NCBI GenBank assembly: GCA_964517495.1
Contig: CAZFER010000026.1
Span: 1-64,000 of the forward strand
Reading direction: 5' to 3'
Source: CAZFER01 sp964517495
GTDB lineage: Bacteria; Hinthialibacterota; Hinthialibacteria; Hinthialibacterales; Hinthialibacteraceae
DNA length: 64,000 bases
The notes beneath the pieces were generated by a model. The model had not been told where the DNA came from, ran no database searches, and was given only the letters and a program-made list of their open reading frames with translations. Position 1 is the first letter of the stretch; every line of letters begins with the position of its first letter. This document shows positions 1 to 7,771 of the stretch, one piece after another. Made by a program: the position numbers and the translations under genes.

Positions 1-138
1 ATATACATAGAATTGATACTTTTCAGCATCTTTTATTCTTTCTTCCGTCCAATACTTTCGCCCTTCTGTTTCAATTGTTAAAAGTGAGGTTCTGCATGTA
101 TAATCTGATTTTATGCAATAGTTATCATCTATAAGCAT
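1..138 (-). CDS. truncated protein, N-terminal 46 codons only
   Basis: An open frame starts with ATG at 138 and runs off the left edge without a stop. It lies 16 nt after the stop of the Wzt-like ATPase gene on the same strand, and an AGGGA ribosome-binding site sits in that gap. The visible protein begins MLIDDNYCIKSDYTC and contains YWTEERIKDAEKYQFYVY near the edge. This layout is reminiscent of class I methyltransferases that accompany polysaccharide export genes, but the fragment is too short to assign. I infer only that it belongs to the export operon. Confidence 0.55.
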   Translation of the reverse strand, partial: MLIDDNYCIKSDYTCRTSLLTIETEGRKYWTEERIKDAEKYQFYVY

Positions 139-154
139 AATACGTTTTATCCCT

Positions 155-1438
155 TCATTCGATGCTAGACCAACTTGATTCCATCCGTACCAACCAATAC
201 CCCTCATAGGCTTCTTTTTTGGCCGAGACGGACTCAACCGTTAGCCGAAATCCCTCGATCCGGTCGACCCATTCACCCGCTGAGTTTTTCACATTGACAA
301 CAAAACCATAGTTCCCCGCATTGTATGGATTTTTAATGACTGCCTCTAAAATATATGTTTTACCTTCTTCTCCTTCCAGCCATCCCAAGTCATTCTCGGT
401 GGTGGTAACCGATAGTTTCAAACCATCCAACGTCAAGAATAACAATCCGATACGGTATTTTTCCGTCAGTTTATTGATTGTATAATGAATCCTAATGCGA
501 AAGATTTCATCCATTAATAAAGTCGTGGATGGTTCATTCCGGCTGTTTAGAATTTGGATACGGAAAATTTCAAGGTCAGGTGGGTATTTTCGATGCATAT
601 CAGGAGTTATCACTTCGCTGAATTCACGGTGTCCACCAGATAGATACGAATCAACCACAGTTTCGGCCTCTCCATATTCGACAATCCGCCCTCCCTCAAG
701 CAGAACTCCCGTTTGACACAAGCGTTTAACCGCATGTAAATTATGAGAGACGAAAAGAACCGTTCGTCCCTGTCCGGATACATTTTCCATTTTACCTAAA
801 CATTTTTTTTGAAATTCCGCATCACCAACCGCCAGCACTTCGTCAACAATGAGAATTTCAGGTTCTAAATGGGCGGCCACAGAAAAAGCGAGGCGGACTC
901 TCATCCCGCTTGAATAGCGCTTGACTGGAGTATCTAGAAATTGGTCGGTTTCGGCGAAAGCAACAATTTCATCAAACTTCTGGTCAATTTCAGTCTTGCG
1001 CATTCCCAAGACAGCCCCGTTTAAATAGATATTCTCTCTGCCCGTTAATTCGGGGTGAAAACCAGTTCCAACTTCCAATAACGAACCCACACGACCATAT
1101 ATATCGGCATATCCCTCTGTTGGGTTTGTTATTCTTGACAGGATTTTAAGCAAAGTGGACTTCCCTGCCCCATTTTTCCCGATAATACCAATGACTTCAC
1201 CTTTTTTGATCTCCAAATTGAGATCTCTAAGCGCCCAAAAGGTTCCTTTTGGGGTATCAGGATCAGCTCCATCTTCACTTGCTCTCCCTAAAGGAAGTGC
1301 TTTAGACAGAAATTTTTTACTGGCATATTGAGAAAAATCAGTAAGAGCCTCACGAAACGTCCGTGAAAAATCGACCACATAGCCCAGCTGGTAACGCTTG
1401 CCTAATCCTTCGATACGAATGGAAATTTCATTACTCAT
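155..1438 (-). CDS. wzt: ABC transporter ATP-binding protein, Wzt-like polysaccharide exporter
   Basis: This 427-residue cytoplasmic ATPase should power export of a lipid-linked polysaccharide across the inner membrane together with the permease encoded just upstream. Walker A GKNGAGKST is at 87-95, the signature YSSGMRVRLAF at 175-185, Walker B ILIVDEVLAVGD at 195-206 and the H-loop SHN at 231-233. The N-terminal insertion of about 40 residues before the Walker A strand is typical of the Wzt/TagH branch. The C-terminal 150 residues look like the beta-sandwich that binds the glycan end in Wzt proteins. The gene begins 18 nt after the permease stop, so the two are co-transcribed. The exported glycan cannot be deduced. 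Confidence 0.92.
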   Translation of the reverse strand: MSNEISIRIEGLGKRYQLGYVVDFSRTFREALTDFSQYASKKFLSKALPLGRASEDGADPDTPKGTFWALRDLNLEIKKGEVIGIIGKNGAGKSTLLKILSRITNPTEGYADIYGRVGSLLEVGTGFHPELTGRENIYLNGAVLGMRKTEIDQKFDEIVAFAETDQFLDTPVKRYSSGMRVRLAFSVAAHLEPEILIVDEVLAVGDAEFQKKCLGKMENVSGQGRTVLFVSHNLHAVKRLCQTGVLLEGGRIVEYGEAETVVDSYLSGGHREFSEVITPDMHRKYPPDLEIFRIQILNSRNEPSTTLLMDEIFRIRIHYTINKLTEKYRIGLLFLTLDGLKLSVTTTENDLGWLEGEEGKTYILEAVIKNPYNAGNYGFVVNVKNSAGEWVDRIEGFRLTVESVSAKKEAYEGYWLVRMESSWSSIE

Positions 1439-1456
1439 TCAAAATCCCTTTTATCA

Positions 1457-2449
1457 TTACGCTATATCAGCAAACATTTTTTCCAGATGTTTGAAATAAT
1501 ACAGGCCAAACAACAACAAGCCTAATGATACACATAAACCCATCCCCAATAAAATAAACGGCGGATCCACTGGTATTGAATCAATCTGCCGGAGAACAAT
1601 TTGAGTGGTCTGATCCTCTAAAACATTGACTATAATTTCTTGGTTTTCAGCTACTTTTTCTGGAATCCTGGATCCAGTTAAAACGGTTTCAGTTGTTTCT
1701 GTCACAAACATTTTATGCCTTAACATGCACCATCGAAATCCCTCAATGACTCCAGCCATAGGATTCAATCCATATAAATAGCGCCAAATCCCCAGACTTT
1801 TTGGTATTTTACTAAATGGCAGAAGGACTGAACAATACATCCAAATTTGTATCAGAAAAGGTACCACAAATTTGATATCCCTGTATTTCACATTTAAAGC
1901 CGATAAAAACAAACTCACGCTAAACGCAATGATAAAAAGCAGGATGACAAGCAACGGTATAAAGATAATTGTCGAGGCTGGGATGATGTTTTGATAAAGC
2001 ATCATGATGAGCAACAAAATAAAAGCAATGGAAAAATCCACTATATTCGCCAGACAAGCACTCATGGGCATGAATAAGCGTGGCATATATATCTTGGTTA
2101 AAAGGTTCACTTGCCCAATCATTGAATTGCTAGCCAAGGTCAATGAATTGGCTAAATATTGCCATGGAACCAAACCAGCCAAATAGAATAAATAAGGATC
2201 CAATCCATCTGAAGGCATGTTGGCAACCTTGCCAAAAACAGTACCAAATACAACCATGGTCATTACTGGAACAATAACAGCCCATGCAATTCCAAGAAAT
2301 GCTTGCTTGTATTTTACTTTCACATCACGGATGGTTAAAATCACCAATAAATCACGATACTGCCATAACTCTCGCAGATTCAGCGACATCCATCCTTTAG
2401 GAGGTGCAATTCGGGTGACGGGAGGATCAATGGACCGGATTTCTACCAA
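1457..2449 (-). CDS. wzm: ABC-2 type permease, Wzm-like polysaccharide exporter
   Basis: This is the membrane partner of the Wzt-like ATPase. The 330-residue protein has about six hydrophobic segments in the ABC-2/Wzm order, including the motif LWQYRDLLVILTIRDVKVKY just before the first helix. The start is taken as TTG at 2449, because an in-frame TGA lies three codons upstream and a GAGAG site sits 9 nt before it. The next ATG (residue 21) would remove part of the conserved amphipathic start. Residues of roughly 245-295 form an extra hydrophilic loop between the last two helices. Most Wzm proteins of about 260 residues lack such a loop. The loop should face the periplasm. Confidence 0.9.
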   Translation of the reverse strand: MVEIRSIDPPVTRIAPPKGWMSLNLRELWQYRDLLVILTIRDVKVKYKQAFLGIAWAVIVPVMTMVVFGTVFGKVANMPSDGLDPYLFYLAGLVPWQYLANSLTLASNSMIGQVNLLTKIYMPRLFMPMSACLANIVDFSIAFILLLIMMLYQNIIPASTIIFIPLLVILLFIIAFSVSLFLSALNVKYRDIKFVVPFLIQIWMYCSVLLPFSKIPKSLGIWRYLYGLNPMAGVIEGFRWCMLRHKMFVTETTETVLTGSRIPEKVAENQEIIVNVLEDQTTQIVLRQIDSIPVDPPFILLGMGLCVSLGLLLFGLYYFKHLEKMFADIA

Positions 2450-2679
2450 TGTTTTTCACTCTCAAGGGTAATAGTTTTTTGTATTAACCACATTATTGTA
2501 TACGCTTATGTATAAATTGAAAGTATCTGAAAATATTAAATTTCCAACGCAATTATAATGGCCAGTATAACTTTATCTTAAGAAATTACAGTGCATTATA
2601 ACGGTTAAACCTTTATAAAGAAATATGAGGGTTTCTTTAATTCTTCCAAAGATTTAGGTGTTTTTTCTATCTGATGGTT

Positions 2680-3945
2680 CTAAACTTCAGATACTCCCCG
2701 ATCAGCATTTTGCATCCATTCAGAATTCAACCTAACTCCCCACCCAGGGCCATCTGGTATAGCGACTTTGCCATCGGCCACTTTCATTTCTGGTTCGAAG
2801 AGATTATCACTCCAGGGAGTTGATTCGATACTGTATTCAACATGCGCTCCAGCGTTAGGGATTGCTCCAAACAAGTGAAGCGTAAAAAGAGTTACCATGG
2901 CTCGATTGGCGGAATGGGGAACACAAGGCAATCCGACTTGTTCCGCCATCGCAGCCACCCGTCGTGCCCGAGAGATACCGCCAACATACAGGATATCCGG
3001 TTGAACGATATCAACGGCCCGCATGGCAATCATTCTACGCCATTGGGCCGGATCATTGTCTTGTTCCCCACCAGCGACAGCGATATTTAACGCTTTAGCC
3101 ACTTCTGCGGTCCATTCCAATTCCCAATACGGGCATGGTTCTTCGAAATGAAAATAATTGTGCTCTTCCAGGATTCTTCCAACCTCAATCGCTTTGGGTG
3201 GAGTGTAACCACTGTTTCCATCAACCAGCAAATCAATATCGTCCCCCACTGCTTTTCGTACCGCGGGGATAATTTTTTCTGTTCGTCCCGGCCACTGATC
3301 TTCATCATGGCCATTAACTTTACCAACCCGAATCTTGAATGCTTTGTATCCTTTTTCATCACGCAAACGCACCAACCGTTTGGCTTCATCTTCAGGAGTA
3401 ATGGAGCGGCTCATGCTTGAACCATAAACAGGAAGAGGACGTGGTTTTCCCCCGAGTAACTCACAAACACTTTTATTCTCACGCTTCCCCAGCCAATCCC
3501 ATATAGCGGTATCCAAGCCCGACAAAGCCCGGCATACATATGACCAGGGATATTTATAATTGGCTTCGATACATCGATCCACAATCGAATCTATATCCGC
3601 TGGATCATTCCCCAAAGCATGATGCGCGATTTTTCGGTGAAATACTTGTGCGGAGATATCGGCGTCATAGGTAGAGATTTGCCCAATCCCGGTCGAGCCA
3701 TCATCAGTTGTCATACGCACGAAACTCAAAGTTCCCCCCCTGGTAAAGGTTTCCAAGCGGGTTATTTTCAATCCTGTTTTTTTCTTCAACACAGGTGATG
3801 GTAGGCTTTTATTCGCACGTCCATGATAAAGATAGTCATTCTCTGAATCCAAGGCAAATGTATTCTGACCGGATTGTACTGGCAGGGCAGTCATCGCACT
3901 CAAAACACAGGCTTTTTTCATAAAGTTACGCCGTGAAGAATTCAT
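2680..3945 (-). CDS. Tat-exported mandelate racemase/muconate lactonizing family enzyme
   Basis: An enolase-superfamily enzyme of 421 residues, probably an acid-sugar dehydratase or epimerase. The N-terminus carries a twin-arginine signal (SSRRNFMKKA, residues 3-12, followed by a hydrophobic stretch), so it is expected to be exported folded. The barrel motifs are visible: K204-x-R206, metal ligands D242, E268 and E294, and the D317/H344 dyad characteristic of the mandelate racemase subgroup. The second catalytic-strand residue is Arg where mandelate racemase has Lys. The substrate is unknown. It lies just downstream of the nitrilase/aminotransferase pair on the same strand but with an 87-nt gap, so co-transcription is uncertain. 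Confidence 0.88.
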   Translation of the reverse strand: MNSSRRNFMKKACVLSAMTALPVQSGQNTFALDSENDYLYHGRANKSLPSPVLKKKTGLKITRLETFTRGGTLSFVRMTTDDGSTGIGQISTYDADISAQVFHRKIAHHALGNDPADIDSIVDRCIEANYKYPWSYVCRALSGLDTAIWDWLGKRENKSVCELLGGKPRPLPVYGSSMSRSITPEDEAKRLVRLRDEKGYKAFKIRVGKVNGHDEDQWPGRTEKIIPAVRKAVGDDIDLLVDGNSGYTPPKAIEVGRILEEHNYFHFEEPCPYWELEWTAEVAKALNIAVAGGEQDNDPAQWRRMIAMRAVDIVQPDILYVGGISRARRVAAMAEQVGLPCVPHSANRAMVTLFTLHLFGAIPNAGAHVEYSIESTPWSDNLFEPEMKVADGKVAIPDGPGWGVRLNSEWMQNADRGVSEV

Positions 3946-4032
3946 TGATTATCCTCCCACAAGTAATCGAAGTTATTAATATTATGGCGCTATGATATAG
4001 CAAGATAAAAATAATTACAAACGTTCTTATCT

Positions 4033-4824
4033 TCACGAAGGCTTCTCTAATCCCAACCAATTATAATGAATATCATACAAAGCCGGAAAAGCGGCTCGAT
4101 ACTCCTTTAGCGAATTGACATCTAACTCATATTCCAATACCGTTTCGTCATTCCCTGCATCTATTAATACATTCCCCCGTGGGTCGATGACCATGCTTCG
4201 GCCTGAATAGGCAAGGTTAGGATCTTTCCCACAGCGGTTAATCCCGACAACATAAGTCTGGTTTTCGATGGCCCGTGCTTGCAAGAGTGTAATCCAATGC
4301 GCTTCCCGGGCTGCTGGCCAATTGGCAATAATAAGAAATAGAGTTGCCCCTTGCACGGTGGCATGCCGGAATATTTCGGGAAAGCGAAGATCATAACATA
4401 TAAAAGGAACACATTTGAAATCCCCCCAATCAAATAATTTAATATCTACTCCGGAATCGTAATTATTTGTCTCCCCAGCATAAGAAAAGGGATGGATTTT
4501 GGGATAACGCAGCATCAAATCCCCTCTGGGAGAGAAAAGACACGCCTCGTTAAGGCCCCGGCCAGAAGAGGTTTTACATACCACGCCACCTAATACATAT
4601 ACCTTATATTGTTTTGCCATTGCTTGCATAAACGATTCACTTGCCTTTTCTTCACCTTCATGAATACCCTCCACATTCATGCTAAATCCAGTGGCATACA
4701 TTTCTGGCAAAACGATAAGATTCCCGGGATCAATCACGCAATTCCCCAGCATTGAATTAATCTTATCAAAATTAGCGGATTTGTGTTCCCACGCAATATC
4801 ATATTGGATTCCGATAACCTTCAT
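4033..4824 (-). CDS. carbon-nitrogen hydrolase, omega-amidase (YafV/Nit2-like)
   Basis: A nitrilase-superfamily amidase of 263 residues. The catalytic triad is visible as E41 (VLPEMYATGF), K109 (RYPKIHPF) and C143 (FICYDLRFPE). The length and the motifs MYATGFSM and HPFSYAGE match the YafV/omega-amidase branch, which hydrolyses 2-oxoglutaramate and 2-oxosuccinamate. The start is an ATG only 3 nt after the stop of the aminotransferase gene, so the two are translationally coupled. In known glutamine transaminase/omega-amidase pairs, removal of the amide product drives a transamination, often that of 2-oxo-4-methylthiobutyrate in methionine salvage. That role is inferred here from the pairing. 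Confidence 0.85.
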   Translation of the reverse strand: MKVIGIQYDIAWEHKSANFDKINSMLGNCVIDPGNLIVLPEMYATGFSMNVEGIHEGEEKASESFMQAMAKQYKVYVLGGVVCKTSSGRGLNEACLFSPRGDLMLRYPKIHPFSYAGETNNYDSGVDIKLFDWGDFKCVPFICYDLRFPEIFRHATVQGATLFLIIANWPAAREAHWITLLQARAIENQTYVVGINRCGKDPNLAYSGRSMVIDPRGNVLIDAGNDETVLEYELDVNSLKEYRAAFPALYDIHYNWLGLEKPS

Positions 4825-4827
4825 TGA

Positions 4828-6036
4828 TTATAGACTCCCAACGAGCGATCTTAGACCACGAACCAAGCGTTGTATTCCTTCTTCGGCGGTGTGCTTTTGC
4901 AAAGCACCATAGGCGATGCGAAAATAGCACCCATTCGACATTCCAAACGAATCTCCCGGCATGACCGCCACACCGTGTTCTCCAATCAACCGTTCAGCCA
5001 AAGTCATGGGATTTTCATCTTTACATAATTTTAGCAGGATATAAAATGCTCCTTTGCTTTGAGGGATATAGCAAATATCACGGATGGCATCCAATTCATT
5101 CAAAATCATTTCACGCACAGCCACAATCTCTTGTTGCATCTCCCGGCAATAGTCGCATCCAGCCAACAACGCCCCATAAGCCGCATATTGAGATATGGTA
5201 GGCGGACAAATCAGTATGGTATCCTGAATTTTCTTCACCGCGACCTCCAAAGGCGAAGGAAATACCATGTAGCCAATTCTCCAACCCGCAAATCCATAGG
5301 ATTTGGAAAGAGAGAAAAGCGAGATGGTATATTGTTCCGCATCTGAAATCCTGCCTGGAGAAAAATGAGACGCATCATCATAGGTGAAGTATTCATAAGC
5401 CTCATCATTAATGTGGTATATACCACATTCCTTGCACAACTGGTTAATAGCCCGAAGCGTCTTTTCCGGATATACAGCGCCCGAGGGATTATTCGGTGAA
5501 ACACTCACAACGGCTTTGGTTCTATCCGTTATGGCTTCACGAATACGAGAAAGATTCGGCTGAAATTCCTCATCCGTATCCACCGGAACGGGATGGCAAT
5601 CCGCGAGGTGAATTGCCATTTCATGGTTAAAGTAGAAGGGTGTCAATAAAATCACCTCATCTCCCGGCTCAGTAATGGCAAGCATGGCATTCATAAACGC
5701 CATGTTTCCACCCGCTGTGACACATAAGCGGTATCCGGCTTCTTCATTATTTGAATCGATGATAATGCCATTCTCCTTTTCCAATTTTTCAATCAAAACT
5801 TGCCGTAATGGCGTAATCCCATTGACCAAATGGTATTTATGATTGGCTGGATTCTGCCAAAAGGATTCAACTTGTTCCAAAGATTCTTTAGGTGGGCCAT
5901 AATAAACAACTCCCTGGCCTAAAGAAATCGTTCCAGGGTGATTTGCAACCATTTCACCGATAATTGGAATAACAGGAGATCGAACTTGTTCTATGCGTTT
6001 GGTATGATAGGTAAACCTTATATTATGTTGATCCAT
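4828..6036 (-). CDS. class I/II PLP-dependent aminotransferase
   Basis: A fold-type I aminotransferase of about 402 residues. Visible motifs are the substrate loop NHPGTISLGQGVVYYGPP, the PLP-phosphate region GGNMAFMNA, the SPNNPSGAVYP signature, NDEAYEYF, and the PLP lysine in SLSKSYGFAGWRIGY. The frame stays open to an ATG at 6129, but the extra 31 codons run through an intergenic palindrome. The start is therefore placed at MDQHNIRFTYH (6036), although its ribosome-binding site is weak. The tight coupling to the downstream omega-amidase suggests a glutamine transaminase K/MtnE-like enzyme, but aspartate-type specificity cannot be excluded. Confidence 0.87.
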   Translation of the reverse strand: MDQHNIRFTYHTKRIEQVRSPVIPIIGEMVANHPGTISLGQGVVYYGPPKESLEQVESFWQNPANHKYHLVNGITPLRQVLIEKLEKENGIIIDSNNEEAGYRLCVTAGGNMAFMNAMLAITEPGDEVILLTPFYFNHEMAIHLADCHPVPVDTDEEFQPNLSRIREAITDRTKAVVSVSPNNPSGAVYPEKTLRAINQLCKECGIYHINDEAYEYFTYDDASHFSPGRISDAEQYTISLFSLSKSYGFAGWRIGYMVFPSPLEVAVKKIQDTILICPPTISQYAAYGALLAGCDYCREMQQEIVAVREMILNELDAIRDICYIPQSKGAFYILLKLCKDENPMTLAERLIGEHGVAVMPGDSFGMSNGCYFRIAYGALQKHTAEEGIQRLVRGLRSLVGSL

Positions 6037-6069
6037 TTTATTCGTTTCGTTATAAAACCTTATAGCCAC

Positions 6070-6109
6070 AACATAAGGCGAACACAAAGGTTCGCCCCTA
6101 GAATATGTT
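6070..6109. repeat. intergenic palindrome (nested inverted repeat)
   Basis: The core GGCGAAC (6077-6083) pairs perfectly with GTTCGCC (6090-6096) across a 6-nt loop. It is enclosed by AACATA (6070-6075) and TATGTT (6104-6109). The element lies just upstream of the chosen aminotransferase start. It is not a terminator because no T-run follows. It looks like a small dispersed palindromic repeat. Confidence 0.7.
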
Positions 6110-6167
6110 AGGGAGTGCCCCAATGTCATTAAGTTAAGATCAAATTGGATCGTTGAATAGGGAGGGC

Positions 6168-6216
6168 GAGGCTCCAGCCGAGCCGTTATACGTGGAAACG
6201 GCTCGGCGGGAGCCTC
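6168..6216. repeat. long GC-rich hairpin repeat
   Basis: Arms 6168-6187 and 6197-6216 pair over 20 positions with one mismatch, around a 9-nt loop. The stem contains GCCGAGCCGTT and its complement. It begins 9 nt after the stop of the Gfo/Idh gene, so it may stop or stabilise that transcript, but no T-run follows. The flank GGGAGGGCGAGGCTCC resembles the GGGAGCGCCGCCCTCCC core at 42979-42994, which suggests a dispersed family. Confidence 0.75.
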
Positions 6217-6224
6217 TTTAAAGA

Positions 6225-7565
6225 TTAGAGTACAACCTCATTATCCGCATCCCAGCTTACCTGGCGTTTTTCTTGAAGAGATTTAACCGACATCACCAAG
6301 GTTGCCGCTTCGATAAAGGCTTCATCCTCATCGCATCTTGTTTTTTTGCGGCTGCGGATACAATTGAAAAAGTTTTGCATATGATCTGCAAACTCAGGCT
6401 TTTCAAGAGACTCATAATCCAACAATGATTCATTGAAATTCAATTTTCCTGAATCTAATTTGGATTGATACTTTGCAGATTTGGCATCGGGATATACATC
6501 AAATCTGCTAACAGCCTGGGCAATTGAATTAAAACGTAACATTCCTTCTTTTCCTCGAAATTCTGGCGGCTGGACAAACGAGCTATTCATGCTGCAATCA
6601 AAGGTGACTGTTGTTTCTTTTTTCTTGTATTGAAACACCGAATTCCAAGTATCCGGTACCTGGCGGCCATCCTTAAGCAAAATGTTCTGCCCCGACGTCA
6701 TGCAGGTATCGGGTATTCCTAATCGAAGCACTGAATGGACAAAGTCCACCTCGTGTGAGAGTAAATCACCCGCTACCCCTGTGCCATAGGGCCAGTAGCA
6801 TCGCCAATGCCAAAAGTGCTCCATGTTGAAGGGAATATCTTTCGCAGGCCCTAACCAGCGTTTCCAATCCAGATTTTCAATCACATCTTTGGGATTGGGG
6901 CGTTCATAATAGTTATACCAACCGTACCATCGCCAGATATTTTTCCCCATAGGATTATTCTCAAAACGGCCAGTTCTTACCAAAGTCACTGGACCAATAA
7001 TTCCATCGTTGATCAAATCAGCGGCGATAGCACCAGACACCCTTCCCCGGCTTTGATGGCCCAATTGCATGATCACATTATTCTCTTTCACCGCTTTACG
7101 CATGGCTTTGGCTTCTTCGATGGTCCGAGTCCATCCTTTTTCAACATAAATGTCCTTGCCCGCATTGGCGGCGTCAATCACAATCTGCGAATGCCAATGA
7201 TCCGGAGTCGCAATAATCACCGCATCGACATCCGGATCAGCCAGGAGATCTTTATAATCCACATAAGTTTTAACATCGGGATTCATGCTGCGGTCCACCC
7301 CTTTTTGCATATGGGGCTTATAAACATCGCAAACCGCAACAATTTTCGCGCCTTTAATCCCTCCTCCCAACTGGCGTCCAGCCACTTGGGTAATTAATGT
7401 GCCTCCCCTAACACCTATGCCTATTTGACCAACCCCAATAGTATCATTCGGGGATTTCGCACTCAAAACGGCGGGTGCACCAGCAGCAAGGGTTCCAAGC
7501 ATTGATGCTGCACCACCCGTTGATTTCAGAAAATGCCTTCGTGAACATCCTTCTTGATTCTTCAT
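6225..7565 (-). CDS. Tat-exported Gfo/Idh/MocA family oxidoreductase
   Basis: An NAD(P)-dependent sugar oxidoreductase of about 446 residues. The start at 7565 (MKNQEGCSRRHFLKS) has GGAGAG 5 nt upstream. A start five codons earlier is possible. A twin-arginine signal is followed by a Rossmann region (IGVGQIGIGVRGG), ATPDHWHSQIVIDAANAGKD and the catalytic-lysine segment YVEKGW, where most relatives have EKP. The C-terminal alpha/beta domain contains HEVDFVHSVLRLG. Tat-exported members of this family carry tightly bound cofactor and act in the periplasm on glycosides, in some cases by 3-keto chemistry. It is divergent from the sugar-acid operon that starts at 7772. Confidence 0.9.
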   Translation of the reverse strand: MKNQEGCSRRHFLKSTGGAASMLGTLAAGAPAVLSAKSPNDTIGVGQIGIGVRGGTLITQVAGRQLGGGIKGAKIVAVCDVYKPHMQKGVDRSMNPDVKTYVDYKDLLADPDVDAVIIATPDHWHSQIVIDAANAGKDIYVEKGWTRTIEEAKAMRKAVKENNVIMQLGHQSRGRVSGAIAADLINDGIIGPVTLVRTGRFENNPMGKNIWRWYGWYNYYERPNPKDVIENLDWKRWLGPAKDIPFNMEHFWHWRCYWPYGTGVAGDLLSHEVDFVHSVLRLGIPDTCMTSGQNILLKDGRQVPDTWNSVFQYKKKETTVTFDCSMNSSFVQPPEFRGKEGMLRFNSIAQAVSRFDVYPDAKSAKYQSKLDSGKLNFNESLLDYESLEKPEFADHMQNFFNCIRSRKKTRCDEDEAFIEAATLVMSVKSLQEKRQVSWDADNEVVL

Positions 7566-7771
7566 GGAACTCTCCTTCATTCTCTATTTTCATTAATGAA
7601 CACTTTCTTCTCTAACATTACCATTTTTTCACCCATCTTGAAAAGGGAGTAAGAAATCTATTCATTTGCTTGATTGTTTGAAAACATTGATGTGTTCAAT
7701 CGTCATCTGTTATTCTAGACAGAACGATTCAGATGATTTTCCATTTTGACCTACCTAAAGGAGAACGTCTC

